Shown: piece after piece, positions 1 to 12,162 of the stretch
Numbering within the stretch: position 1 is the stretch's first letter
Layout of the letters: every line of letters begins with the position of its first letter
From: Plantago ovata
Taxonomy: Eukaryota > Streptophyta > Magnoliopsida > Lamiales > Plantaginaceae
NCBI GenBank assembly: GCA_028274465.1
Contig: CM051455.1
Span: 130,730,096 to 130,794,095, forward strand
Direction: 5' to 3'
DNA: 64,000 nucleotides
Notes under the pieces: generated by a model
The model's input: the letters and a program-made list of their open reading frames with translations, nothing else
What the model was told of the DNA's origin: nothing
Databases searched by the model: none
Translations under genes and position numbers: made by a program

Positions 1-369
1 TGTTTACTGTTCAGTCTATAAAGTTTTGCCATGTTTAAGAGAATGCACCAGTCTGATTGATTTATTAATTCAAGTATGCTATCAAGCTATGACTACTTTA
101 TTGAAGTCTGAAAATAGAGGATATCTGTTCATCCTGTGGGAACAGGGTTTCTGAATATTATAAGTTTGCAGGAAAGGAGAGCAAATTTACTTGGTTCATA
201 TAACAATTCTACTATGTGTTGTGACTATAGGTGATTTAGTAATCATATATCGGAACTTTTGTCTTGTCTTGGCTACCTGCAAATCTTTTACTTTCTACGG
301 GTACCAGCAATAAATTGGTTGTTTTCTTACCCCTTTATTTTCTTTGCTGGTATGACCCCTCCTTTGTAG
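1..369 (+). other. Intronic sequence of APC1 (upstream of first visible exon)
   Basis: No coding exon of APC1 is recognisable here. The stretch ends in a pyrimidine-rich tract and an AG at 368-369 directly before the first visible exon, so it is read as intron. The preceding exons lie outside the window. Confidence 0.6.
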
Positions 370-3300
370 GCATTCAGGCATTTGTATGTTCTTGCAACTG
401 AAGCCCGCTGGATTCAAACAGTTGATGTGGACACCGATTTACCTGTTTATGTCCCTCTGGAAGTTACCACTAAAGAAACTGAACTTTATGCTGAGACAAG
501 TTTCTGTGAGGTGACTCCATGCAGTCTCCCAGAACGTGCTATTGTGAGCCCTTACTCTCCTGTTCTACTAGCATTCCTTCCAATGCTTATACATTTAATT
601 CTAGATCGACAGGTGTCCACTTTGGAGAATTATTAGTTTCTAGTTTTGCAAGAGTTAAAAGCTTTATGATTTATCAGTTTGGTGGTGGTCTTCCACTTGT
701 AGCTATTCATATTCTTTGTTTTCCATTTTACTGGAGTCTGGACATATGGCCTGCAGAAGTGAAATTGTGACACCGCGTTTGTGTAGTTTAGTTGAAGTTG
801 GTGTAAGTCTCATTTTGTTTATGTGTAAACATGATATATTAGGAAAATAGCTGAATACATTAGACAAATCCTTGTTTCTTCAAGAGCATCAGATAAAAAT
901 GCCAATGCCAACCGCAGTAGGATTAAATGTTTCATTGCTCATATTGTAGTTGTTTAGTCATCCATGTCCTTATATTACTTCATCCTTATCTTTTTTGTTT
1001 CAAATTATCTACTTAGTGGACTATTCCCATTCTGGAATGTAAATAAAATGATATGCCTACATATATGATGAATGATGTTATGATTTTAACCAACTTGTTA
1101 TCACAGTTAAAGACTGTTCGTGTTTGTGGTCCTCGATACTGGCCGCAAGAAGTGGAACTTTGTCCCGAAGGTATGACTTGCTATTGTGTGTAATCAGTTC
1201 ATTTATCAGTGTCTAATTGTATATCTGATATCTGGATCGTGGCGCTTGAACAGAAAAACCTTGGTGGAACTCTGGAGACAAGAATCATCCATTTAAATCT
1301 GGTGTCCTTTACGTGAAGAGAAAAGTTGGAGCTTGTTCTTATGTAGATGACCCCATAGGAAGTCAATCTTTACTGTCACGGTCAATGCACAAGGTCGGAA
1401 TCCTTCTTGACGTGTACATTTCCTTTTTCATAACTGTGATTATTGAGTGAAATTGAATGTTCGCTTTGCAGATGAGTGGTTTGACAAAGCCTCGATCATG
1501 TACTCCAGGCCCTGAGTGCATGGGGGCTGCATCGATAGACCAGTTAGTTAGCACCTTTTCATCTGATCCAAGTCTAATTGCATTTGCTCAACTCTTTTGT
1601 GATTCATCCTGGAACGACAGGCAAGATTTTCTTTTGGATGTTTTCTCAATTTAGTATCCATTGTTTTATATGTGGCACCAAATCAATATATACAAGTAAT
1701 ACAAATGACTGCACCTATGCAGTCTTGAGATATGCAGGGTCAACTAAAAATAGCATGTCTTCTTCCAAAATTTGGCTTTGCTTAGTGACACAAGAAATCA
1801 AGATGCAGTCAAATGGTGAAAAACAAGTCTCTTGTATTTTGACGCACACATTCTGGTTTTAAATTGAAAGATGACAACTATGCAAGAGATTCAATTTTCA
1901 ATTATACAAACAAAAAAGTGTGTCTAACTCTTCCTTTGTCGCACTACTAGAGATTCATCTTGATTCTTAAATTTCAAATGTTCATCAAGAGCTAATCCCA
2001 TGAACAGTGGTCTAATGTAATTTGAACTCTTTCTTCTAGTACCAATTCTCAGATGTTTATCCAGATTACAGACAGAAAAGACTGTAAAGCACAAACATAA
2101 AACCAGATCTCCTAAAAGTACTAATTGCTATTAGTCCTGAAGCATGTAGCACCTAAACTCCAATAGACATGATGTTAAGTATGCTACATGTTAATAAGTA
2201 GGTTCTGACAACCTTTCTGCTGTAGAAATTCACAATTTTTTAACTGCTTATCCACTTGTATATTCTTATATATTTGGTCCCCTTTTACCTACCCCATAAT
2301 AATGTCTGAAATTAGTGGTATACTATTCTTTTCACATTAATGAGGAAAAACTTCCATGTATGTAAGTACCGACCATCTTAAATCCTCCTGTTTCAAGAAG
2401 AAATTTCCTCATTGAACTAGATACAGTTGATATATTACACTTTTGCTCAAAGCAGATACACTGCTTCTCTTGCTTCTCTAATGATTTAATTCCATAATAC
2501 TGTGAATGTTTATGTTTATGACTTATGAGTACACCATTTCCCCTAACTGGTTTTCTGGCAAAATATTACTGCAGATCTCAACTTGAATTTCAGGAATTCT
2601 GCCTCCAAGTATTATTTGAGTGTGTTAGCAAGGACAGACCAGCTTTGTTGCAGGTAATGCTTTATTTGGTTTCCTAGTGTTGTCTTTACTGAAACATAGT
2701 AAACTTTATTATTTATGTTCATATTGTTATGCATGGAGACCTGTTGCTGTAGCAGTGACGTTCTATTCCTTACATATGTTTGTTAACTCATCTAAGTGTA
2801 TTACTAATGCACAGACACCCAAAATATGCAGGTTTACCTGTCTTTGTACTCCACAATTGGATGCATGGTGGATTCAGTTGTCGGTGGTGCTTGCAATCCC
2901 AATGACTTGGTATCTCTCTCTGGTCTGAAGGTACAACTTTTTGAGCTTTTTGCATGCGGGATTTATGTTATCATACTAGTGCCATTTCCTACAACTTCGA
3001 CTATTTTATTAAATTTTTGAATCACATCCAGTATAAAACTTTGTTTATCTCGGGATTGATATCCAACTTCTTGAAGGTGGATTGCATGGAAACTTTTCTG
3101 CCTATTAGTAAATTGAAGTCTCTTTCGTTTTGTCATTGAGATAAGTGAATCAACAAGTTTTTGCAGTGGATTGTTAGAAAGAGAAGTTCTTACTGAAAAT
3201 TTATCAGCACGGCAATAATATTTTGCCCTGAAATATCTAGGATTCTGACTTGATCAAACCATTTGTTCCTAATACCGTTCTTTTGATTGAAGTAACTCCC

Positions 3301-4035
3301 TCGCATCTCCGAGAATAAGTTATCGTACCAAGACATTTCCATATATTATGCCGTTGAATGTAATCTTGTTTTATATAGATGCTTCTGGGTGGGATCTCTA
3401 CGTGTATATCTATGATAGATAATCTATCTGTGTTTAATGTGGAGAAACGGTATAGAATAATTCAAGTGTAAACATGCCCGTAAATGAAATGAACTCTGGT
3501 AAAATATTTTTTTTTTTTTAAAGAAAGGCTATTTCCTGTCCAATAGATATTTATTTTCTTAAGTTTTATTTGTTTTATTTTGCTGGCTCACTGATCGCAT
3601 ACATATTTTGCTTGATTCTTGATTCTTACTTGTACTTGTCTTTAAGCACAGATTGCAATTGCTTATAGTGAAGCTCTTTCTAATGGAAGATTAACTACTA
3701 CAAGAGGCGAAATTGTTCAATCGACTTTTCTGGGCGCACTCAGGAAACGAGTTGAAGAGGTCTTAAGCTCTTCTCTGGACATGCCAACTCATTTACGTGA
3801 TTATATAATGTCAGGGAAATGGCCACGTTGTGATTCCGGTGCAAAGAAGTCCGACACAATACTTTCGTGGTACATCAAGTGGTATAATGTGCCATCACCG
3901 CTTGACATTAGAACAGTTTTAGAGAAGTTGAAGTGTAATAAGATGTCCTCTTCTGTGCCCCTTCTGAGGCTGTTGTTCCCTAGAACTCATATTGCTGCAA
4001 TAAACGTGATCAACGGGTTCTTGTTATCGTCTTGA
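370..4035 (+). CDS. APC1: Anaphase-promoting complex subunit 1, C-terminal part (5' truncated by window)
   Basis: This is the C-terminal 362 residues of APC1, the large scaffold subunit of the APC/C ubiquitin ligase, which triggers mitotic exit in the nucleus and cytoplasm. Seven exons join in frame: 370-543, 1107-1170, 1254-1393, 1472-1620, 2575-2653, 2832-2930 and 3652-4035, with a TGA stop. The peptide contains blocks I know from plant APC1: RHLYVLATEARW, ETSFCEVTPC, VCGPRYWPQE, FCLQVLFECVSKDRPALLQ and VYLSLYSTIG. All introns are GT-AG except the one after 1620, which has a GC donor in the strong context AG|GCAAGA. No frameshift or stop interrupts the seven exons, so the gene looks functional. 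The 3'UTR runs into a sequence shared with the GH9 gene's 3' end at about 4200. Identification is secure; exon ends are inferred by eye from frame and splice motifs. Confidence 0.95.
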
Positions 4036-4200
4036 AGATGAAGATTGAATCCAACTTCATTAGTCGGTTGGCCTAACATGGGCCCTACAGTTATTTATGA
4101 ACTGTTTCTGCAGTTTGTAAAGGTAACTTAATGTTGTAAAAATTTATTGGTGGTGCTGGGCGCATCTAGTTGTAATGTTATGTTGTAACAATTGTTGTTC

Positions 4201-4355
4201 CGTATATTGAAATTTTGTAACAAAACATGAAGAAAGGCTATTTGATTCGAAAGGTTAGCATATCATTTGTTTTTTCTGAAGGGGAAATACATTAATATCT
4301 TGGTACTTCAAGTCCATACACAATAGTGCAACGAAGCATTAAGCAAGCCTCGCCA
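4201..4355 (+). repeat. Duplicated copy of the GH9 gene 3' end, next to APC1
   Basis: This segment aligns almost continuously with 9217-9389 in the same orientation, with a handful of substitutions, a shorter T-run and a small indel. The partner segment contains the last 17 coding bases, stop codon and 3'UTR of the GH9 endoglucanase on the minus strand. Similarity starts within the putative APC1 3'UTR, with a weaker match from about 4162, and stops sharply after 4355. Confidence 0.85.
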
Positions 4356-5582
4356 CTAACGCTATATCATTTTGACATCGACACTTTTAAAGCTCTCGGT
4401 ACAATTTTGTGGAGTTGTCAATAGAAATCGCTCATAGTTCCAAAACTTATCATACTCAATCCTAGTATTTCTGCCCTTTTTTTGCCATTGTTAACATCAT
4501 TAATAGTCATTGATGTCATTGGTATAAAGGTGCTTAATCTTCGTGATTGCATCCCTTACTTTTCTGAACAATATGATTTTATCCATTCGCCGTCTTTAGA
4601 TGGTGACTATGGAAAGCTTGTCATGTATTTAGGTGACCCTGAATTCAAAATAGGTGCTCATCCGCTCCTTGACAAAGATTGTGACGTTCAACTGTTTTGG
4701 GAAATTTTTTACCGCACAAGCTAGTGGTAGTTCACGGGGAAAATTTAGAAGGTCTGTGGAATAATAATGAAGAAGGATTTAGAATCTTACCAAAACTTTA
4801 TATATAGGGTGGTAAGTTTATTCAGGGGCGTATTTTAATTTTAGGTGGCCAATGCAAATTTTCAGATGATGTCCCAAGTAACAATATTAGTAAAAAACAT
4901 GCAAATAGTTTTTTTTTTTTTTTTTTTTTTTAAATATATATATGTAAGAATATTGTAAAAAAATCATCAAATACAATTTTTGTTCTTGTTTTTAGAAGAT
5001 AAATTATATTAATCATTAGAGGAAACAGATTAAACATAACAAACATCAGAAGTATCGTAAACTGCCACAGAAAACTAAAACTGATGACACAAAAGTAAAA
5101 ACTCAAGAGTCGTGTGCCAAAATAAAACTTAATGGCCCTACTAAGTAGGCTCACTGATGTCAAAAGGAGACTATTATAATTAATACATCGAGTCTATAGT
5201 AAAATATTACTTTAAAATTGCAACTCTCTAGCATTTTGAAGCAAAACCATCAATTAAATCTTTGTAGCTAATTGTAAACTAGAATAATAGAGGATTGAAA
5301 TTGGGTAAAATTGGGTAATACGGTAAATTTTTATAGAAAAATTGATGGAGACATTAATGGAGATTGAGAAGAAAGACGGATAATGTATGAAGAATTAGAC
5401 TCCGAGAGAGTGCGATATTTGATGTATAGAGAAATGAGAGAAGTAATTGAGGAAGAAATGTCCTAACTAATTTTAATTTATTTTATTTTTAATTTTAGAA
5501 GTCTATACTGGGCTTTAGTAAATTGGGCTTGGAGCCCTGTTCGAGTTTATTTGGATAATGATTTTATTTGAAATTATTATTA
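4356..5582. other. Intergenic, no gene recognised
   Basis: AT-rich sequence with a poly-T and AT run near 4910-4950. An 80-codon open frame at 4482-4724 (+) resembles nothing I recognise. No repeat ends are visible. Confidence 0.5.
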
Positions 5583-6165
5583 AAGCCCAATTCAACTCAA
5601 GATTATGCCGCCAACCACGCGGCGGAAACTACCAATCCTGGAACAGAAGGAACCGAATTGTTGTCGCCAACCAGATAAAAGGCAGCAGAGGCTCCAAAGC
5701 AATCTGAGTTTGGAAGATTCAGAACGAATGGAACTTTGCGCCAAATAGGCCAAAGTAGGCCACCCATCCGAGCACAGTGAGAAGGCCGATGAGCAACATC
5801 CATTCGCCGGTGGAGTAGTCGTCGCTGGTTTTGGTTTTTGTTGGTGAGGTGAGAGATGGAGGGAATCGATGGGTTTCGTCGCTGGTTTTGGAGGTTTTGG
5901 GTTTTGATGGTGAGGTGAGAGGAAGGGAGATTTGATGTTAGTGAAAAAGATATTTCTTGTGACAAGTGCCGACAGATATATATCTACAGTGTCAGAAACA
6001 AAAGTCATTCAATTACTATGACGCTGGAAACTAACGCCAGTTAGAGATGTTGGCGGTTGTAAACTGGCGTCATTTGAAGTTAACGACGCTGGCTACAACA
6101 ACCACTACAATTAACTGGCGCCATTTTCCACCGCCAAGAGTAAAAGTTGGCGTTGGGGTGCCAAG
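5583..6165 (-). repeat. Possible DNA-transposon end with clustered GGCGCCAGTT-like motifs
   Basis: Between about 6020 and 6165 the motif ACTGGCG, or its complement CGCCAGT, recurs in both orientations (near 6028, 6075, 6091 and 6115). One copy directly follows CACTACAA at 6102. CACTA elements have such clustered subterminal motifs next to a CACTA terminus. No matching opposite end is visible. The minus strand at 5592-6008 has overlapping open frames, including a short hydrophobic stretch (MLLIGLLTVLGWVAYFGLFG), which could be a captured gene fragment. Function unknown. Confidence 0.3.
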
Positions 6166-6674
6166 CCCAATAGCAGCCTTAATGGCATGAACTTAAAAAC
6201 CAACGTTTTCTTACCAAAAATATTAATGAATAAAAAATGAACTTAAACGATATAATGGAAAAGTACATAGTTACCTTGAAACAATCATCTTCATGTCATG
6301 GGAGCCCTTCATCAAGCCATGGGAGCTCTTCATCACACTTCCAAATTTACTTGCATTGAATTGCGGCTCTTTCTTCAATTTCCTATGTGTTCATGTTTAA
6401 TGAATAATTTTGTTTTTATTCTTCAATTTCCTCTTCTTCTGTCATTTTTCTTAATTTACACGAAAAGTGTATATTATTGTAATTAGATGAAATATTAAGG
6501 ACTTACGAGACAAATTAGCAATTATAATTTTTCAAGGGCAATTCTGGACAAACCAATTTAAGTTATCCTGCATTTAGTAATTTATTTACATGCATTTAAC
6601 GTAACTCTTTATTTTATATAATGGATTAATTTAGTGCACTAGAGGGATTTTAAATTTGCATACCATTTTTACCC
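6166..6674. other. Intergenic, nothing recognised
   Basis: Low-complexity AT-rich sequence. A short direct repeat of ATGGGAGC near 6298 and 6320 is the only structure seen. Confidence 0.5.
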
Positions 6675-7099
6675 TTGGTTGATTGCATGGCATATATAGC
6701 CTATATTGAATATACAAACTGTGACATTGATCTTGATGAGACTGTTACGAATTACCTTGTTGATGGCAACTCGAACATAACAAAATTATTAGAAATTCTA
6801 TCGGAAGAAACGGTACTTGAAATAATTGACCTCCCTGTTATTGATCCAAACATACCTGACAAACTAGCCTGGGTGATAGCTCTGGTATATTTTCTGTGAA
6901 ATCGGCGTACATATTACTAACCACCGACAACTCCTTAAGCCCTAACCTCCCGTGGCAAAGAATCTGGAAGATGAAAACACTACCTCGTATACATTTCTTC
7001 GTTTCGATCATACTACATGAAAGATTACCAACCTTTGAATTTCTCCATTCTAAAAATTCTACAAAACCCAACTTGCCCTTTATGGCACCTGGATATTGA
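6675..7099 (+). pseudogene. LINE (L1-type) reverse-transcriptase C-terminal / zf-RVT remnant
   Basis: Two overlapping frames read like the end of a plant LINE ORF2. The first (6675-6899) gives the region before the zinc-binding domain. The second (about 6893-7099) gives FSVKSAYILL, WQRIWKMKTLPRIHFF and LHERLPT, which are hallmarks of the zf-RVT domain (usually SVKSAY..., W..IWK...P.I..F.W, ..RLPT). A frameshift at about 6893 separates them, and the polymerase core is absent. A dead fragment. Confidence 0.75.
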
Positions 7100-7124
7100 G
7101 TCCAGATATCAAGTAGAGTATACT

Positions 7125-7675
7125 TAGTGTTGTTTAATGAGCCGAGCCGAGCCAAGTATTGTCGAGCTCGAAAACATTCGATCCGAGCCTAGGCTTGGCT
7201 CGAAAAGGAAACGAGCTAAAAAATAAGGCTCGAGCTCGAGCCATAACATCTAGGCTCGAGCTCGGCTCGTTTGGCTCGAAAATTTTGAGCCGAGCCGAGC
7301 TTATGATAATGTTTTTTTTTTTTAATGTGAAAATATGAAATAAGATGTTAAAATAAATAAATTTAATATTACAATATTATAAATGAACATGCCAAATAAT
7401 AAAAATATCAAAATATAACTAAGTTAAAACATAAATAATTCAAAATGGAGTAATATACTTGAAAATGTAGACTATAGTATGAAGGGCATGTATATATATC
7501 GAGCCTAACGAGCTGAGAGCTCGGCTCGTTAAGAAAACGAGCCTAAAGAGCCGAGAGCTCGGCTCGTTAAGAAAACGAGCCTAAAGTTAGGCTCAAGCTC
7601 TTCGAGCGAGCCGAACTCGAGCCTTAACGAGCCGAGCCGAGTACTCGATAAGGCTCGGCTCGCATAACAACACTA
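7125..7675. mobile_element. Non-autonomous hAT-like element with GAGCCGAGC subterminal repeats
   Basis: The ends are inverted: TAGTGTTGTTTAATGAGCCG on the left, and the reverse complement of the right end reads TAGTGTTGTTATGCGAGCCG. Many GAGCCGAGC/GGCTCG units lie just inside both ends and the 551-bp interior is AT-rich and non-coding. Flanks read AGTATACT on the left and AGGTATACT on the right, an 8-bp hAT-type target duplication with one extra G. Related decayed copies lie at about 56760-57213 and possibly 59860-60118. Confidence 0.8.
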
Positions 7676-7890
7676 AGGTATACTACTAATTATCTTACTA
7701 GACACGATGACAAGCATTTCATTTGAGTCATAATTCTAGACTTCTGCTACTGAAATAACATTTCTGAAAAGAAGGAACGAATCTCAAGGCTCTTTTACGC
7801 ATTGCATTGTTAGTTACATTCAAGTCGAGGGTTCATTACTTTTTAAGGCCAATTAATGGCTCTAATAACAAAAACAATTCCACTAGACTA

Positions 7891-8651
7891 ACAATTACGT
7901 TTTAGGCCAAAACTCCCGTTTTCCGTTGACCGAAGCTTTATTACGAAATTGCCATGGGCCAAAAATTTGGAAAACAAACAGGCCTTTGCTACAATAAGAC
8001 ATAAGAATCTGTTAAATTTTAACAAAGGTCCCCAAACTTATGTTTCTTTCCCAAGACAGCCCCCTAACTTTCCTGCAAATTTCAATTTGATCCCTACAAG
8101 TTCTAAAAGCTTGCACACGAGTCCATCAATGGAGTTTCTCAAGCCAATTCAATTTCACAATCAATTTCAGTGTTCCAAACAATCAATCAATCATCATACT
8201 CCATTCCTCCACATGATTCATCACCCAAGATGACAATTTTTTTAAGTATCGATCTGCTCAGAAAAGCTGGATCCGAGATCCGGTGAAACTGAGATGACGA
8301 AGCAGAGCACCCACTGGCCACGAAACGGAACAAGCCAACTCGATCGATCCAAACCCTGTTTGACGAATTGAGTCCGGCTTCTTGTTCGTATTGGGGTGAA
8401 AGAAAATAGACGCGCTCCGGTGACCATGGAAGAGATAAGCGGGTAAAACCCAGTAGAAACGAACCCAGTTGAGCATCTCAAATTCCGGTGGATGACAATC
8501 GCGGTGGCCATGATCCCAAATCCTCGAATTGTCCTTGTTTGGAGTTAATGCTGAAAATGGGGTTAATCCTCGAATTAGACATGAAGAAAGGGCAAAATTG
8601 TAAACTCCATAGACCGTCTCTGGTCAAAGTCTTGGCCTAAAATGTAATTGT
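7891..8651. mobile_element. Non-autonomous TIR element (Mutator-like?)
   Basis: The 19-base end at 7891-7909 (ACAATTACGTTTTAGGCCA) is matched at 18 of 19 positions by the reverse complement of 8633-8651. A short outer motif ACTAG also occurs at both sides (about 7882 and 8659). The interior has no complete gene. The minus strand (8242-8511) has 70-90 codon open frames that could be a captured exon; I do not recognise them. Superfamily not certain. Confidence 0.55.
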
Positions 8652-9216
8652 TATGACACTAGTTATCCAATTTTGATATTTTGATTATAGTGGAATTTAA
8701 AATGATATCGATACCACTAAGGGCTCCCTAGAATGTAATTTTATCTTCAAGTTAATCTTCTTTCTTGACATACAGATATCGAAGTTGACAACTTACACAA
8801 TGACGTGCCTGGAATATTTGATAACGCCTGTATGTTTTTGAAAATTTGGCCTATTACTTTTGTATATTTCTAGATTGAGAAAGACTGTACTTTGATCTCA
8901 CAGGGATGCTATCATAGCCTCAATCCCGTCCAATGAAGATTCTTACATCAAAGTTCCTAAAGTCTTGCACAAGGAGTGACAATCTTTCAACTTTAGGTGG
9001 TGACTTATTCTTCATTTGCTTACATGTCCTTTCCCTTTTGTGTGTAATTCCTATGGTTGATTCTGGCCATGCTGATCCTGTAATTGCTGATGTTTAGAAT
9101 TGTGCTATGACATACTATGGGCTTTTCATTACCACCATCTTGAACTACATGTGAAAATACTACTCTGAAATCATTCAAGCACGCATCTAGAGAAACATGT
9201 TGTGCAACTGCTGTTC
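8652..9216. other. Intergenic between TIR element and GH9 3' flank
   Basis: No gene or repeat boundary recognised. The last ~40 bases weakly resemble the APC1 3'UTR near 4162-4200. Confidence 0.4.
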
Positions 9217-9372
9217 TGTATATTGAAATTTTGTAACAAAACATGAAGAAAGGCTATTCGATTCGAAAGGTTAGCATCTCATTTGTTTTTTTTTTTTTTT
9301 CTGAAGGGGAAGTACACTAATATCTTGGTACTTCAGTTCCCCACAACGTATACACAATAGTGCAACGAAGCA

Positions 9373-11340
9373 TTAAGCTAGCCTCGCCAGAACTCCAACA
9401 AGTGGTGCAACATTTGCCGTTGCAGGCTCTGCCTTCTGGTAATCGCTCCTTGAATCTGAGTACTGATCGTTCTGATCTGGCCCTCCAACAATGGCTCCGT
9501 GCAGAACATTCGGATTGTTTGATTGCTTGTTGAACCATTCATCAAAACCCTGCTTGCAAGCCACAGGCTCTGGGCTGGTCTTGATTGACGGGATCGATGC
9601 TCCCCTATGATGAGCCTGTTGCGGATAGTTTGCCCCGAACCCAACCATGTAACTCATTCCCTTGGGGTTTTTTCCCAATATGTAATCGACCTGGAACCAA
9701 CACATATTTCCCAACAATAAGTTTTGTGTGTGACATTATCATATATACACACTGTAGCAAATATTGAATACCTGTGATCTAGCAAAATTGATTAGTTCCT
9801 CTGGCTCAACAGATCCACCAGAGCACTGAATGGTGTTCCTCGTCGCAGAAAGAATGTCAGCGTATGCGGTGATGATGAAAGAAGCACTTGTGACGTACTG
9901 AAGATTGTCCCACTCACTGAACCAAAGAAGCCCACCATTCGATCTTATGGCATTTCCCGTTCCTTTCTGGATGCAATTGCATATAAATTGCTCCGCGTTG
10001 TACCTGAACTGAGCCAAGTCTCCAGTACCTGGGAGTTTTCCTTCTAAGATTCTCTGTGAAACAGTTTAGATTCAGAACATCAGTTCTCCCAAGGTCATGT
10101 GATACTACAAAATGAGTGTTAAATTATCAACCTGTGTGATTAGGACTTGAGCACCAGCGTGTTTGTCATCCCATGAGAACATCTTGCTTGTTCCACCAGA
10201 ACTCTCACTCCGATTAACAATGTATGTATTATCATCGGTCGCACGCGCCATCCACGCAGAAGCCCACAATAGTTCATCCTGTTTAAAACACAAATATGTT
10301 ACATCAATATGAACTTGAAAAATACTAAACATGTGGAAGTTGGAGTATATATAATATAGCTTCTGCACCTCATATCCGCTGCTGGAATAGAACTGTCCGA
10401 CATCTGGGATGCTATTTTGGTACAATCCAGGGTGTTTCGTGGCGAAATCATACAACTGTGATACAAAATGAAGATATATAATAGTGGCAGGAATCGATGT
10501 CAATATTAAGAACTAGTACATGTGCTAACGTTCAATGTCTTAATGAATCTGAAACAGACCTGTTTCGCGTGGTTGAGAAGTAGAGACGAATACACAGGAT
10601 TCGTTCTCTTGAAAGCTAAGGAAGCAGCTGCGAAAGCCGCAGCTGTTTCTCCAGCAAGGTCAGCTCCAGGATGTTGTTCATCAATCTTGTATACCGTCCT
10701 AGGAGTGGTCATGTCTTCAGGCCGCTGCCAGCATGCGTGATCCGCCCCGGCTTCTCCAACTTGCCCGTAAAGCACATTGGGCTCAGGATGGGCCTTAATT
10801 AGATAATCCATTCCCCATTTAATGGCAACTAGTGCATTTCTAAGCTCATTTTGGGCCTGGAGATGAGGCCCGAATTCCACCACGCTCCATGACAGCATAG
10901 TCATGGTGAACGCCATAGGAAATCCGAATTTCACGTTGTCTCCAGCATCGTAGTATCCTCCTGTTAGATCAATCTGTGCAAACCATGCATCATAATAAGG
11001 AACGATTTAATCCATAAACATATAAGTTAGGCCTCATTGGCCTATGATTTATTTCACCAATCACATATATAGTTTCAAAATCATCTATAGAACCAACTTA
11101 TGAATCAAAATTACATTTTTACTATTTTAGCTTGATAAAAATAAATTTTACCCCGACATCTTTTCCGTCAGCAAGTGCAGAATCGGCTCGCCATTGGATA
11201 CGCTGGCGAGGCGGAAGCCTACCTGACCTTTGTGCTTCATAGTACAACAATGATTTTGTTAGGGCTACACCATAGTCTAGAGAAGCAGCATTATGAACTA
11301 GAACTAAAAGTGTAAAACCAATGGCTATCAACTTAGACAT
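9373..11340 (-). CDS. Endo-beta-1,4-glucanase, glycosyl hydrolase family 9 (class B type)
   Basis: A complete secreted cellulase of 478 residues that would hydrolyse beta-1,4-glucans in the cell wall. Exons on the minus strand: 11340-11152, 10973-10560, 10455-10369, 10278-10132, 10053-9772 and 9690-9373; every junction is phase 0 with GT-AG borders. Residues 1-20 form a signal peptide (hydrophobic FTLLVLV, cleavage likely after NAAS). [16 protein letters not shown] carries the catalytic aspartates, [17 protein letters not shown] is the GH9 His signature, and the Dx[14 protein letters not shown] end carries the catalytic acid Glu. No membrane anchor and no CBM49 tail, which fits class B (about 490 residues). 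No lesion seen. A TATA box lies about 90 bp upstream of the ATG. Its 3' end was copied to 4201-4355. Confidence 0.96.
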
Positions 11341-11430
11341 GATTAACTGCTAAATCCTAAATGTGCTTTGGCTTCACACTGTGAGATAGAGAGTTAAGTT
11401 ATAAGTTTCTATGAGAGTATTTGCCGTGGT

Positions 11431-11436
11431 TTTATA
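11431..11436 (-). promoter_or_regulatory. TATA box of the GH9 gene
   Basis: The minus strand reads CCTATAAAACC here, 91-96 bp upstream of the ATG, a normal plant TATA position given a leader of about 60 bp. Inferred from sequence and spacing only. Confidence 0.55.
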
Positions 11437-12020
11437 GGCAAAATGTATGAGAATTACTGAATTAGAATCGAGTATATTCAAGGTAATAGAATTTTCCATG
11501 AAAGAAAGTTTTTCCATGAAATTATATGCCAAGATTATGCTAATAATGTTAATGATAATGTAGGTTATAAGGAAATGGAATTAACCAGTAATAGAGTTTT
11601 AATTGGTAATTGGCTTAAAAGGAAATGGCGGAATTGAATTGAATATGCGTAGATGCGCTTAATGGTTGTTGATTCTGTTTTTATTATAGTAAAAGCCACG
11701 GCAATATATATTCATTGAAATTAATATTCTTCGTAAACTGGAAAGAAAATATTGCGGTCTGATGTCAAATCTGTAAATTTGACTGGAAATCAAATACAAA
11801 TAAATAATGAAAGTAAAAATTAAAATAGTTATAAAATCTTAAATAAATTAAGTACAGTAGGAGTAGTGATAATATTTACAAATTTTTTTAGTAGATAATT
11901 GGATATGACACATGCACCCACCATATTTAATTTAATAGTAGTACTTGTGTGCACTATAGTATATAGGAGTATACTCCATCAGTGTCAGCAATATATATCC
12001 ATTTTACCTTATAAATTGCA

Positions 12021-12162
12021 ACTTTGACTATAAATTAATTTTAAACTATAATGTAAGAATATTTAACAAAATTATATTGTAAAAATTTAAATTTTATTTT
12101 TCATAATATAATTTTGTTAAATATTTTATTATTAAAGTTTAAAACTATTTTATGGTCAAAGT
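12021..12162. repeat. Long imperfect hairpin, MITE-like
   Basis: A perfect 21-base arm at 12058-12078 pairs with 12105-12125. The pairing continues imperfectly outward to ACTTTGACTATA (12021) and TATGGTCAAAGT (12162). TACTCCATCAGTGTC at 11972 resembles a degenerate Stowaway terminus. The stretch 11341-12020 otherwise holds only GH9 promoter and AT-rich DNA, and 12163-12562 shows nothing recognisable. Confidence 0.55.

Noticed and set aside
4482..4724. 80-codon open frame downstream of APC1
   Set aside because: No recognised similarity, no splice or promoter context, next to a duplicated fragment.
5592..6008. 138-codon Pro-rich minus-strand frame
   Set aside because: Several overlapping frames are open with no clear domain; treated as part of a repeat.
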